DNA from: Halomonas elongata DSM 2581
Lineage (GTDB): Bacteria; Pseudomonadota; Gammaproteobacteria; Pseudomonadales; Halomonadaceae
DNA length: 64,000 nt
Assembly (NCBI RefSeq): GCF_000196875.2
Contig: NC_014532.2
Span: 1,798,001 to 1,862,000 of the forward strand
Direction: 5' to 3'
The position numbers were made by a program, and so were the translations under genes. Below the pieces are notes generated by a model. The model worked only from the letters and a program-made list of their open reading frames with translations. It searched no databases and was not told the DNA's origin. Numbering within the stretch: the stretch's first letter is position 1; every line of letters begins with the position of its first letter. Below, in pieces: positions 18,742 to 26,977 of this stretch.

Positions 18742-19506
18742 ATGATGCCCTGCAAGATCGACTATGAACCTGCTGATGACCTGCTCGCCGATCGCATCAT
18801 TCTCGTGACCGGTGCCGGCGACGGAATCGGTCGTGCCGCTGCCCTGAGCTATGCCCGCCATGGCGCCACCGTGATCCTGCTCGGCCGGACCATCGCCAAG
18901 CTGGAGAAGGTCTACGACGAGATCGAGGCGGCGGGGTGTCCTCAGCCGGCGATCTTCCCGCTCAACTTCGAGGGGGCGACGCTCAAGGACTTCCATGACA
19001 TGGCCGAGACGCTCGACGGGGAGTTCGGTCGCCTGGATGGCATCCTGCATAATGCGGGGCTGCTGGGTCGCATCACGCCCTTCGAGCAGTACGATCCCGC
19101 CCTGTGGGAGCAGGTCATGCAGGTCAATGTCAATGGCCCGCTATGGATGACCCAGGCGCTGCTGCCGCTGTTGCGGGCTTCGCAGGATGCCTCGGTGATC
19201 TTCACCTCATCGAGCGTGGGGCGGAAGGGCCGTGCCTATTGGGGAGCCTACTCGGTGTCGAAGTTTGCCACCGAAGGATTCGTGGAAGTGCTGGCCGAAG
19301 AGGTCGAGCATCTCGGCAGCCTGCGCATCAACAGCCTCAATCCGGGCGCGACCCGCACCGCCATGCGCAAGGCCGCCTATCCGGGGGAAGATCCCATGAC
19401 CCTGAGGTCGCCCGAGGACATCATGCCCACCTATCTGTGGCTGATGGGGCCGGACAGTCGGGGCCACAACGGCGAAAAGTTCGACGCCCAGCCACCTCGC
19501 GCCTGA
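18742..19506 (+). CDS. yciK: YciK-family short-chain dehydrogenase/reductase
   Basis: 254 residues. The cofactor motif TGAGDGIG is at residues 23-30, NAG near residue 105, and the catalytic Tyr170 and Lys174 are in YSVSK. The N-terminal YEPADDLLADRIILVTGA and C-terminal TYLWLMGPDSRGHNGE segments match the YciK subfamily. The substrate is unknown. It follows cpoB by 17 bases and may share its transcript. Convergent with gph. Confidence 0.85.
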   Translation: MMPCKIDYEPADDLLADRIILVTGAGDGIGRAAALSYARHGATVILLGRTIAKLEKVYDEIEAAGCPQPAIFPLNFEGATLKDFHDMAETLDGEFGRLDGILHNAGLLGRITPFEQYDPALWEQVMQVNVNGPLWMTQALLPLLRASQDASVIFTSSSVGRKGRAYWGAYSVSKFATEGFVEVLAEEVEHLGSLRINSLNPGATRTAMRKAAYPGEDPMTLRSPEDIMPTYLWLMGPDSRGHNGEKFDAQPPRA

Positions 19507-19530
19507 TGGACCCGGGGACATGCCGCCATC

Positions 19531-19557
19531 GGGCAGGCCGCAGCATGGCGGCTGCCC
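19531..19557. terminator. Probable bidirectional hairpin between yciK and gph
   Basis: GGGCA/TGCCC closes a further GC stem around the loop AGCAT, with one bulged base; an alternative 8-bp pairing GCCGCCAT/ATGGCGGC overlaps it. It lies between two convergent genes with no long T-run. Confidence 0.4.
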
Positions 19558-19567
19558 GTGGTGGAGA

Positions 19568-20239
19568 TCAGTCGCCGGAGAGCAGGGCCTGCGTCAGTTC
19601 CTCGGCGGTGTCGACGCATAGATCCGCCGACCAGTCGCGGTGATCGTTTTCCACTTCCATGTAGCCGTATCCCACCGCCACGGCGGTCATGCCGGCGGCG
19701 TGCGCGGCCTCGATGTCACGCCGATGGTCGCCGACATACCAGCAATGCTCGGGGGCGACGCCGAGGCGCCGCGCCGCTTCGAGCAGGGGGGTCGGATCCG
19801 GCTTCTTGACCGGCAGATCGTCGGCACACAGCAGGACATCGGGGCGCAGGCCGAGTTCGGCCACCAGGGGGGCTGCATAGGCCCTGGGCTTGTTGGTGAC
19901 AATCCCCCAGGGACGCCTCGCTTCCTGCCAGCTTTCCAGCAGTCGATCCAGAGGCGGGAAGACGACACTCTCGACGGCCACCGCCTCGCCATAGCGGGCC
20001 AGCAGGAAGTCTCTGGCCGCCGCGTGGTCGGGATGGTCCTTGTCGAGGCCAAGCGCCAGAGCCACCAGGGCACTGCCGCCATTGGACACCTGGGTACGGA
20101 TCGTCGGATAGGGCAGGGCCGGCATCCCGTGATGCGCCCGTAGGGCATTGGTGGCACGCGCCAGGTCCGGCGCGGTATCCACCAGGGTGCCGTCCAGGTC
20201 GAAGAGCAGTGCCTCGAGCGTCGGCAGGCTGGAAGTCAA
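19568..20239 (-). CDS. gph: Phosphoglycolate phosphatase (HAD family), TTG start
   Basis: 223 residues. HAD motif I is [16 protein letters not shown], motif II is the Thr in GIVTNKP, motif III the Lys in VKKPDPTP and motif IV VGDHRRD. The family removes phosphate from 2-phosphoglycolate, a DNA-repair by-product. The best start is TTG at 20239: it overlaps the ubiG stop as TTGA and has GGGAGG 5 bases upstream, and it places motif I at the expected distance from the N-terminus. No in-frame ATG fits. This gph-after-ubiG order is common in gammaproteobacteria. A related HAD phosphatase cannot be excluded. Confidence 0.85.
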   Translation of the reverse strand: MTSSLPTLEALLFDLDGTLVDTAPDLARATNALRAHHGMPALPYPTIRTQVSNGGSALVALALGLDKDHPDHAAARDFLLARYGEAVAVESVVFPPLDRLLESWQEARRPWGIVTNKPRAYAAPLVAELGLRPDVLLCADDLPVKKPDPTPLLEAARRLGVAPEHCWYVGDHRRDIEAAHAAGMTAVAVGYGYMEVENDHRDWSADLCVDTAEELTQALLSGD

Positions 20240-20961
20240 GGCGCCTCCCGTCGGCAGTGCATGAGATAGTTGACCGAGACATCGTTGGCCGACAAGCGAT
20301 AGCGGCGCGTCAGTGGCTGGTAGGTGAGCCCACTCTGCTCGCGGACCTCGAGTCCGGCATCCCGTGCCCAGGTGGCAAGTTCCGAAGGACGGATGAACCT
20401 GGCGTAGTCGTGGGTACCTCGCGGCAGCATGCGCAACAGGTACTCGGCGCCGATGACCGCCAGTGCATAGGCCTTGGGGTGACGGTTGAGTGTCGAGAAG
20501 ACGAGATGACCGCCGGGCTTGGCCAGCCGGGCGCAAGCCCGTACGACGGACGCCGGGTCGGGAACGTGCTCGAGCATTTCCAGGCAGGTAACAACGTCGA
20601 ATTCCCCGGGGTGCTGCTCGGCCATTTCCTCGACGCTGATGCAGCGATAATCGATATCGAGCCCGGACTGTTCGGCATGACGCCTGGCCACGGCCAGCGG
20701 CGCCTCGCCCAGATCAATACCGGTGACGATGCCGCCCCGATGGGCCATGGACTCGGAAAGGATGCCGCCGCCACAGCCCACGTCGATCACTCGTCGCTCG
20801 GCCAGTCCCGCCCGGGCATCGATGAAATCCAGGCGCAGCGGATTGATGTCATGCAGGGGCTTGAATTCGCCGCTGGGGTCCCACCAGCGGTCTGCCAGGG
20901 CCTCGAACTTGGCGATCTCCGCCGCGTCGACGTTGCCCATCTGGGACTGGCTTGCCGTCAT
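20236..20961 (-). CDS. ubiG: Ubiquinone biosynthesis O-methyltransferase UbiG
   Basis: 241 residues, SAM-dependent methyltransferase acting twice in ubiquinone synthesis. [29 protein letters not shown] near the N-terminus is the UbiG signature, [13 protein letters not shown] is SAM motif I and [10 protein letters not shown] is a later motif. AGAGGA precedes the ATG. Its stop overlaps the TTG start of gph by four bases. Confidence 0.94.
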   Translation of the reverse strand: MTASQSQMGNVDAAEIAKFEALADRWWDPSGEFKPLHDINPLRLDFIDARAGLAERRVIDVGCGGGILSESMAHRGGIVTGIDLGEAPLAVARRHAEQSGLDIDYRCISVEEMAEQHPGEFDVVTCLEMLEHVPDPASVVRACARLAKPGGHLVFSTLNRHPKAYALAVIGAEYLLRMLPRGTHDYARFIRPSELATWARDAGLEVREQSGLTYQPLTRRYRLSANDVSVNYLMHCRREAP

Positions 20962-21108
20962 CGTCCTCTCCGTTTGGGGTGTCGCCGGCTCGCCACGGTG
21001 GCGAACGCGGTCTCATTCGGTATCATGGTGCATGATACCCGTTCCGGGGAGCGCATTCCCATGCCGCTTCCCGATTTCATTCGCCCGTGACATGACAGGG
21101 ACCGATTC

Positions 21109-22002
21109 ATGATCCGCAAGGCTGTTCTACCCGTTGCCGGTTTTGGCACCCGCTGCCTGCCCGCCTCCAAGGCGATTCCCAAGGAAATGATCACCATCGT
21201 CGATCGCCCAGTGATCCAGTACGTGGTCCAGGAAGCAGTGGACGCGGGTATTCGCGACATCGTGCTGGTAACGCATGGCAGCAAGAGTGCCATCGAGAAC
21301 CACTTCGACAAGCACTTCGAACTCGAGGCGAGCCTCGAGGCCAAGGGCAAATGGGAGCTGCTGGAAGAGCTGCGTGCCATCGTGCCTTCCGATGTCAACA
21401 TCATCAGCGTACGCCAGTCCGAACCGCTGGGACTCGGCCATGCGGTGCTCTGTGCCCGTCCGGTGATCGGCGACGATGAGCCCTTTGCCGTGCTGCTGCC
21501 GGATGTTCTGGTCGATGACAGCGATTTGAACGGCAACAATGATCTGGCCGGGATGGTGGCATCCTTCGAGAGTCGTGGTCGTAGCCAGCTGATGGTCGAG
21601 GAAGTACCCCACGACATGGTGCACAAGTATGGCATCGTGGCGCCCGAGGGCGAAGCACCGGCGGCCGGAGAGGCCTGTTCTCTGGCCGGAGTTGTCGAGA
21701 AGCCGACACAGGACGAAGCACCTTCAGATCTGGCCGTGATCGGTCGTTATGTCCTGCCGGGGCGGATCTTTCCGCTGCTGGCCGAGACGCCGCCCGGCGC
21801 CGGCGACGAGATCCAGCTTACCGATGCCATCGAGACGCTGCGCCGCGAGGAGGGAGTGGATGCCTGGCGGATGCGCGGGCGTACCTATGACTGCGGCCAC
21901 CAGCTCGGCTACCTGGAGGCCATCCTGGCCTACGGGCGTCGTCATCCCAGTTACGGTGAAGGCTTCCGTGACCTGCTCACTCGTTACACTGGCGAGGAGT
22001 AA
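21109..22002 (+). CDS. galU: UTP-glucose-1-phosphate uridylyltransferase
   Basis: 297 residues, makes UDP-glucose for polysaccharides and sugar conversions. The N-terminus AVLPVAGFGTRCLPASKAIPKEM contains the nucleotide-binding loop and catalytic Lys; the later GLGHAVLCARP and VEKPTQDEAPSDLAVIGRY segments are typical. AGGGA precedes the ATG. The UDP-glucose dehydrogenase-like gene starts 3 bases after its stop, so the two are cotranscribed. Confidence 0.95.
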   Translation: MIRKAVLPVAGFGTRCLPASKAIPKEMITIVDRPVIQYVVQEAVDAGIRDIVLVTHGSKSAIENHFDKHFELEASLEAKGKWELLEELRAIVPSDVNIISVRQSEPLGLGHAVLCARPVIGDDEPFAVLLPDVLVDDSDLNGNNDLAGMVASFESRGRSQLMVEEVPHDMVHKYGIVAPEGEAPAAGEACSLAGVVEKPTQDEAPSDLAVIGRYVLPGRIFPLLAETPPGAGDEIQLTDAIETLRREEGVDAWRMRGRTYDCGHQLGYLEAILAYGRRHPSYGEGFRDLLTRYTGEE

Positions 22003-22005
22003 GGG

Positions 22006-23301
22006 ATGCGCGTCGTCGTCATCGGCAGTGAGCTGGCCGCCGCCACGGCGGCGGCCGCTCTTTCCTGGGTGGGGCATGACGTGGTGTGGCGCCCTCACTC
22101 TTCCTCGGATTGGAATGCGCTCGCGGCCAGTGCCTGGCTGGCCAGCGAGCCGGAACTGCGAGCCAGTCTCGAGGAAGGGCTCCGACACGGCAAGCTTCAT
22201 ATCCTTCAGCCCGAGGAGGCGATTCCGAACACGGAGCCGCGCGATGTGCTGTGGCTGGCCCTTTCTCCCGAGCAGCGTGGCGATGCCGGCGATCTGGTTG
22301 GTGCCGTCGCTCCCTGCCTGTCGGAATCGGCAGTACTGATCAACAACTCCACCTTCCCGGTGGGCGAAACCGAAGCGCTGGAAGACCGGCTCGGCGATGC
22401 ACGACGCTCTGCCGTGGCCTTGGCTGACCTGCTCGAGGAAGGCCGTGCCTGGGAGGCGTTCACGCGACCTTCGCGTTGGTTGCTGGGCTGCGATGACGAT
22501 CGCGCCGAGCATCAGGTGCGCGAGCTGTTGCGCGCCTTCAATCGGCGGCGCGATGTCTTCCAGCGCATGCCCCGGCGGGCCGCCGAACTGAGCAAGCTGG
22601 CCATCAACGGGATGCTTGCCACACGCATCAGCTACATGAACGAGATCGCCGGTCTGGCCGACAGCCTGGGTGTCGACGTCGAGTATGTACGGCAAGGCAT
22701 GGGCGCCGATACGCGCATCGGTTATGAATATCTCTATCCGGGCTGCGGTTTCGGAGGCCCCAGCTTCTCCCGCGACCTGATGCGCCTTGCCGATGTGCAG
22801 TCGGCCAGTGGCCGCCACTCGCTATTGCTGGATCAAGTGCTCGACATCAATGAGCACAAGAAGGAGACGTTGTTCCGCAAACTGTGGGCTCACTACCATG
22901 GTTGCCTGGAAGGCAGGACCGTGGCCATCTGGGGGGCGGCCTTCAAGCCGGGCACGGCGCGTATCGACCATGCGCCGGTGCTGACGCTGTTGCGCGCACT
23001 CTGGGCGCAGGGCGTGCACGTTCGCCTGCACGATCCGGCGGCCATCGCGGCACTGCGCGACAAGGTCGGCGAACATCCGCTGTTGAGTTGCTTCGACGGG
23101 GATCCCGATGAGGCCACCGAAGGGGCCGATGCCTTGATGCTGGTCACCGAATGGAAGGCGTACTGGAACCCGGACTGGCAGCAACTGGCCTCCCAGCTTG
23201 CCGGACGTCTGTTGCTGGATGGCCGCAATATCTATGATCCCCGCTATGTGGCCTCCATGGGACTGCATTATCGGGGAATCGGGAGAAGCGCCGATCCATG
23301 A
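22006..23301 (+). CDS. UDP-glucose dehydrogenase-like protein with altered catalytic residues
   Basis: 431 residues, homologous over full length to UDP-glucose 6-dehydrogenases: STFPVGET, the helix KLAINGMLATRISYMNE and the C-terminal UDP-binding domain are recognisable. Key residues have changed. The N-terminal dinucleotide loop reads GSELAA rather than GxGYVG. The catalytic-Glu segment (normally PEFLxE) reads ADLLEE. The catalytic-Cys motif (normally GGxCFPKD) reads GGPSFSRD, with Ser253 for Cys and Arg256 for Lys. The conserved Lys and Asn of the substrate site remain. It is intact with a good ribosome-binding site and tight coupling to galU, so it looks functional but probably not as a standard NAD-dependent dehydrogenase. 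A regulatory or substrate-binding role is possible. Confidence 0.8.
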   Translation: MRVVVIGSELAAATAAAALSWVGHDVVWRPHSSSDWNALAASAWLASEPELRASLEEGLRHGKLHILQPEEAIPNTEPRDVLWLALSPEQRGDAGDLVGAVAPCLSESAVLINNSTFPVGETEALEDRLGDARRSAVALADLLEEGRAWEAFTRPSRWLLGCDDDRAEHQVRELLRAFNRRRDVFQRMPRRAAELSKLAINGMLATRISYMNEIAGLADSLGVDVEYVRQGMGADTRIGYEYLYPGCGFGGPSFSRDLMRLADVQSASGRHSLLLDQVLDINEHKKETLFRKLWAHYHGCLEGRTVAIWGAAFKPGTARIDHAPVLTLLRALWAQGVHVRLHDPAAIAALRDKVGEHPLLSCFDGDPDEATEGADALMLVTEWKAYWNPDWQQLASQLAGRLLLDGRNIYDPRYVASMGLHYRGIGRSADP

Positions 23302-23367
23302 GTCAGCACGATTTGCTGCTGCGCTCGCGACGTAAATCGAAGCCGACTTTCTAGATGAAAGCCCCAA

Positions 23368-23395
23368 AACGGCCCCGCCATATGGCGGGGCCGTT
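23368..23395 (-). terminator. Perfect 28-bp palindrome, terminator of sodB (and likely of the galU operon)
   Basis: AACGGCCCCGCCAT and its exact complement meet at a CATATG centre, 23 bases after the sodB stop. On the minus strand it is followed by TTTTGGGGC, a short T-run. On the plus strand it lies 67 bases after the UDP-glucose dehydrogenase-like gene, so it may serve both. Confidence 0.75.
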
Positions 23396-23418
23396 GTCGT
23401 TCGCGAGGCCGCGTCGGA

Positions 23419-23997
23419 TCAGGCGAAGTTCTGGGCCACGAACTCCCAGTTCAACACCTTCCAGATGTTTTCCAGGTACTTGCGACGCGCGTTGCGGTAG
23501 TCGATGTAGTAGGCATGTTCCCAGACATCGATGGTCAGCAGGGGAGTACGACCGTGGGCGATGGGGCAGTCGGCATCGTCGCTGTTGATGATCTCCACGC
23601 CGCCGTCATCGGTCTTGACCAGCCAGGTCCAGCCGGAGCCGAAGTTGTCCATGGCCTTGTCGTTGAAGGCTTCCTTGAACCTCTCGAAGGAACCGTATCC
23701 GGCCTCGATGGCCTTTCCCAGTGCGCCGCCGGGGGCGCCGCCACCTTTGGGAGACAGGCAGTGCCAGTAGAAGGTATGGTTCCAGACTTGGGCCGCCTGG
23801 TTGAACAAAGGGCCGGAGGATGAGGCGATGATCTCTTCCAGAGACTTGTCGGCGTCCGCCGTGCCTTCGATCATCTGGTTGAGCCTGGTGACGTAGGCCT
23901 GATGGTGCTTGCCGTAGTGGTATTCGAGGGTCTCGGCGGAGAGCTGCGGTTCCAGCGCATTCTTCTCGTAGGGCAGTGCCGGCAGTTCGAAGGCCAT
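23419..23997 (-). CDS. sodB: Superoxide dismutase, iron type
   Basis: 192 residues, cytosolic, converts superoxide to peroxide and oxygen. Metal ligands are His in the YHYGKHHQAYV region (about residue 27), His in AAQVWNHTFYWH (about 74), and Asp and His in DVWEHAYYIDY. AAQVWNHTFYW and NFGSGWTWLV follow the iron-type pattern. The ATG at 23997 has GGAGA 9 bases upstream and gives the standard MAFELPALPY start. Confidence 0.94.
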   Translation of the reverse strand: MAFELPALPYEKNALEPQLSAETLEYHYGKHHQAYVTRLNQMIEGTADADKSLEEIIASSSGPLFNQAAQVWNHTFYWHCLSPKGGGAPGGALGKAIEAGYGSFERFKEAFNDKAMDNFGSGWTWLVKTDDGGVEIINSDDADCPIAHGRTPLLTIDVWEHAYYIDYRNARRKYLENIWKVLNWEFVAQNFA

Positions 23998-24270
23998 GGT
24001 CGGATGTCTCCTCGTCGTCGCGGTGATCGGGGCCGGGTCTCGGGAGCGGGGCGATGCCACCGGGAACGAGGTCATATCATCGTTTGTTGATGTTTTCCCG
24101 TTCGCTCCGCCGACAAAAAACTTTACACTATTCAGCGTGCTGTGCCTGTCCGTCCGGCGGCATCATATCACCCGCCTCCGAGCGGCCCAATTCCGGTGGC
24201 GGGGAACACAGGCCCCGGGTTCGTACCGGCACAGCCGCACTCATCCGTCTTACCGCCCAAGGAGATCGTC

Positions 24271-25080
24271 ATGGCAGAGCGCCCGGAAGATAGCCGGTTC
24301 AACCGACCGATCGTTCCGGACCCGGATGCCAGCCTGGCCGGCCATCGTGCGCATTCCTACCGCAGGGTTCGCCTATGGCCGCTGTGGTGCCTGATCCTGC
24401 TGTTGGTGCTGATGCTGGCTGGCCTGGCCGCTGCCGGCTGGCTGTTTCATCAGGATGTCCAGCAGCGACTGACCCGCCTTGGCGGTGAGCTGTCCAATGT
24501 GCATGCGCGCTTCGATGCCGAGCAGGGGCGGGGTGAGGCGCTGGCCTCGCTCGAGGAACGCCTGGAGACGCTCGAGACGCGCCAGGCCTCGGTCGAGTCC
24601 AGTATCGAGGAACGGCTGACCCGTTGGGAGGACGAGATGCTGGCTCCCATCGACACCCGCCTGGAAGAACTTTCGGGGCACGTGGCGACCCTGTCGGAAG
24701 AGGCCGAAGTGCGCGACAAGACGCTGTCGGCGGTGCGCAACTCGCTCGATGCCCTCGAGCGTGCCGGTGAAGAGGGGCGCGGCACCCTGCAGGAGCATCT
24801 CGCCACGCTGGAGGACGCTCTCGAAGCCAACGAATCGCGCCTCACCGAGCAGGTCCAGCGTTCCGACGAACGCTTTTCGAGCCTGAATGCCGACCTGCAG
24901 GCATTGGACGAACGGCTGTCTGGCCTGGAAGGCGACATTGAAGCCTTGTCCGGTTCGCGAGAAGATGCGCGTAGCCAGGTGGCGACGCTATCGTCACGTC
25001 TGGAGGAAATGCAGACGGAGCTGCGTGATCTGCGTCAGACGCAACTGGCGTTGAGTGCCCAGCTGGAAGCCCTGCGGTAG
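24271..25080 (+). CDS. Membrane-anchored coiled-coil protein of unknown function
   Basis: 269 residues; I do not recognise a named family. A basic cytosolic N-terminus of about 40 residues leads into one hydrophobic helix (LWCLILLLVLMLAGLAAAGW, about residues 37-56). The rest is a long heptad-rich coiled coil full of RLEELE-type repeats to the C-terminus, expected in the periplasm. AAGGAG precedes the ATG at 24271. It lies 29 bases before tamA on the same strand, so it may be transcribed with tamAB. The architecture resembles HemX-like or structural spacer proteins, but the sequence does not decide. Confidence 0.7.
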   Translation: MAERPEDSRFNRPIVPDPDASLAGHRAHSYRRVRLWPLWCLILLLVLMLAGLAAAGWLFHQDVQQRLTRLGGELSNVHARFDAEQGRGEALASLEERLETLETRQASVESSIEERLTRWEDEMLAPIDTRLEELSGHVATLSEEAEVRDKTLSAVRNSLDALERAGEEGRGTLQEHLATLEDALEANESRLTEQVQRSDERFSSLNADLQALDERLSGLEGDIEALSGSREDARSQVATLSSRLEEMQTELRDLRQTQLALSAQLEALR

Positions 25081-25109
25081 TCACGAGACGTCAGGAAGAC
25101 TTCGCTATC

Positions 25110-26966
25110 ATGGATAATCGCGTGTTCATACGCCTCGGGGCCGGGGTCCTGAGCCTTGTCGTGGCAATGCCGGCCCTGGCGCTGGATGCCTCGATCAAAG
25201 GCGTCAAGGGAAAGCTGGCCGACAACATCGAAATCTATCTCGATGGTCTGGACGAGACCCAGTACCAGGCCGAACGCCTCGAGGCCGAGGTCCGTCGCCT
25301 CGTCTCCGAGGCGTTGCGCCCCTTCGGCTACTACGACCCCAGTCTGACCGTGCGTTTCGACGATCCCGAGTCGCCTTCCCATGTCGACCTGGAAATCGAC
25401 AGGGGCGAGCCGGTGCGCATCGAACAACTGAATTTCGCGGTGGAAGGCGCGGCCGCCGAGGACCCTCCCTTTGCCAAGGCCATCGAGGCCTATCCGCAGA
25501 AGGAAGGGGACGTGCTGCGTCACGCGCCCTACGATGCCCTGCGCAGCGAACTCTCCGGACTGGCCCTGCAACGCGGTTATTTCGACTGGCGTTTCACCCA
25601 GCGGCGCCTGGAGGTGCGGCCCTGGGATCACAGCGCCCGCTTGTCATTGGGACTCGATAGCGGCCAGCGCTATCATTTCGGCAAGGTCTATTTCCGCGGG
25701 CAGCATATAGAACCCGAGCGGTTGCAGAACCTGGTGCCCTTCGAAGAGGGAGCCCCTTATCTCGCCGGACGGGTGGCGCGTCTCAACCAGAATCTTGGCC
25801 AGACGGCATGGTTCGGCTCGGTCAGTGTGCGGCCGCGGCTCGACCAGGGGCCGGAGGCACTGGCCCTACCACCTCATGAGGCCGGCTGGTGGCACTCGCT
25901 GGATGTGGCGGACATCCCTCCGGCGCCGCCGGCTCCGCCGCGTATCAGCCCGCAGGCTCTGGGCGCCGCCGCCGAGTTGCAGGCACCCGAGACGCCTCGA
26001 GTGCCCATCGATGTGCTGGTCACGCCGGCCGATCGCCACCAGTTCGAGACCGGTATCGGCTATGCCACCGACGTCGGCCCCCGGGCCCGGCTCACCTGGA
26101 ACCAGCCCTGGGTCAATCGTTATGGCCACAGCTGGAATCACGACCTTTACGTCTCCGGCCCCGAGCAGAAATTCAGCGGCAGCTATACCATGCCGCTCGA
26201 GGATCCGCTGCGCGACAGCTACGAACTGCAGTACGGGATTCGCAACAAGGACAGCGATGATACCGAGTCCCTGGAAGCCAGCGTCGAGTTCGGGCGCCGC
26301 TGGAAGTTCGACAACGGCTGGGAACAGTACCTCTACGTGCGCAGTACCTATGAAGACTTCACCCAGGCGGGCGAGTCCAACCAGGTCCTGCTGCTGTATC
26401 CCGGGGTACGCTGGTCGCGGACGCGAACCCACAATCCGACCTTCCCGACCTGGGGCGATCGCCAGCAGCTCACCGTCCAGTACTCCAACGAAGCCTGGGG
26501 CTCGGATGCCGAGTTCCTGAGGATCAACGGCGACACCCAATGGATCCGCATGCTCGGCGATGCCAACCGCTTCGTCGGCCGCCTCGGCGCCGGCAGCATA
26601 AGCACCAGCGATTTCGCCGATGTGCCGCCGTCGCTGCGCTTCTTCACCGGTGGTGACAACAGCGTGCGTGGCTATTCCTACGAAAGCCTGTCCCCGGAAG
26701 ACGACGAGGGGCGCCTGATCGGTGGCAAGCAGCGCTTCGTGGCCAGCGTCGAAGCGCAGCGCCGCATCGCCGACAAATGGTGGCTGGCTTCCTTCGTGGA
26801 TACTGGTGATGCCTTCACCGACTGGTGGCCGGAGCAGCTCAAGACCGGGGCCGGACTGGGGGTTCGATGGATCTCGCCGGTGGGGCCGATTCGCTTCGAT
26901 GTCGCCCATCCCTTCGATGACGATGATGCCTATCGCATCCACTTTTCCATCGGACCGGAATTCTGA
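25110..26966 (+). CDS. tamA: TamA, outer-membrane Omp85-family protein (autotransporter assembly)
   Basis: 618 residues. A signal peptide ends about MPALALDA. POTRA domains span about residues 25-310, then a 16-strand barrel begins at FETGIGYATDVGPRARLTWNQPW, the TamA signature. The barrel includes FFTGGDNSVRGYSYESLSP (the conserved RGY loop) and ends in Phe at the C-terminus, as BAM clients do. An unusual feature is about 50 extra Pro/Ala-rich residues (about 247-296, containing PPAPPAPP) inside what should be POTRA3. It forms a complex with TamB, encoded 11 bases downstream. Confidence 0.9.
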   Translation: MDNRVFIRLGAGVLSLVVAMPALALDASIKGVKGKLADNIEIYLDGLDETQYQAERLEAEVRRLVSEALRPFGYYDPSLTVRFDDPESPSHVDLEIDRGEPVRIEQLNFAVEGAAAEDPPFAKAIEAYPQKEGDVLRHAPYDALRSELSGLALQRGYFDWRFTQRRLEVRPWDHSARLSLGLDSGQRYHFGKVYFRGQHIEPERLQNLVPFEEGAPYLAGRVARLNQNLGQTAWFGSVSVRPRLDQGPEALALPPHEAGWWHSLDVADIPPAPPAPPRISPQALGAAAELQAPETPRVPIDVLVTPADRHQFETGIGYATDVGPRARLTWNQPWVNRYGHSWNHDLYVSGPEQKFSGSYTMPLEDPLRDSYELQYGIRNKDSDDTESLEASVEFGRRWKFDNGWEQYLYVRSTYEDFTQAGESNQVLLLYPGVRWSRTRTHNPTFPTWGDRQQLTVQYSNEAWGSDAEFLRINGDTQWIRMLGDANRFVGRLGAGSISTSDFADVPPSLRFFTGGDNSVRGYSYESLSPEDDEGRLIGGKQRFVASVEAQRRIADKWWLASFVDTGDAFTDWWPEQLKTGAGLGVRWISPVGPIRFDVAHPFDDDDAYRIHFSIGPEF

Positions 26967-26977
26967 GAGGCCCTCAC

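Noticed and set aside
23998..24270. Fur box in front of sodB
   Set aside because: There is a small CATC/GATG dyad, but it does not match the GATAATGATAATCATTATC-type consensus well enough to call.
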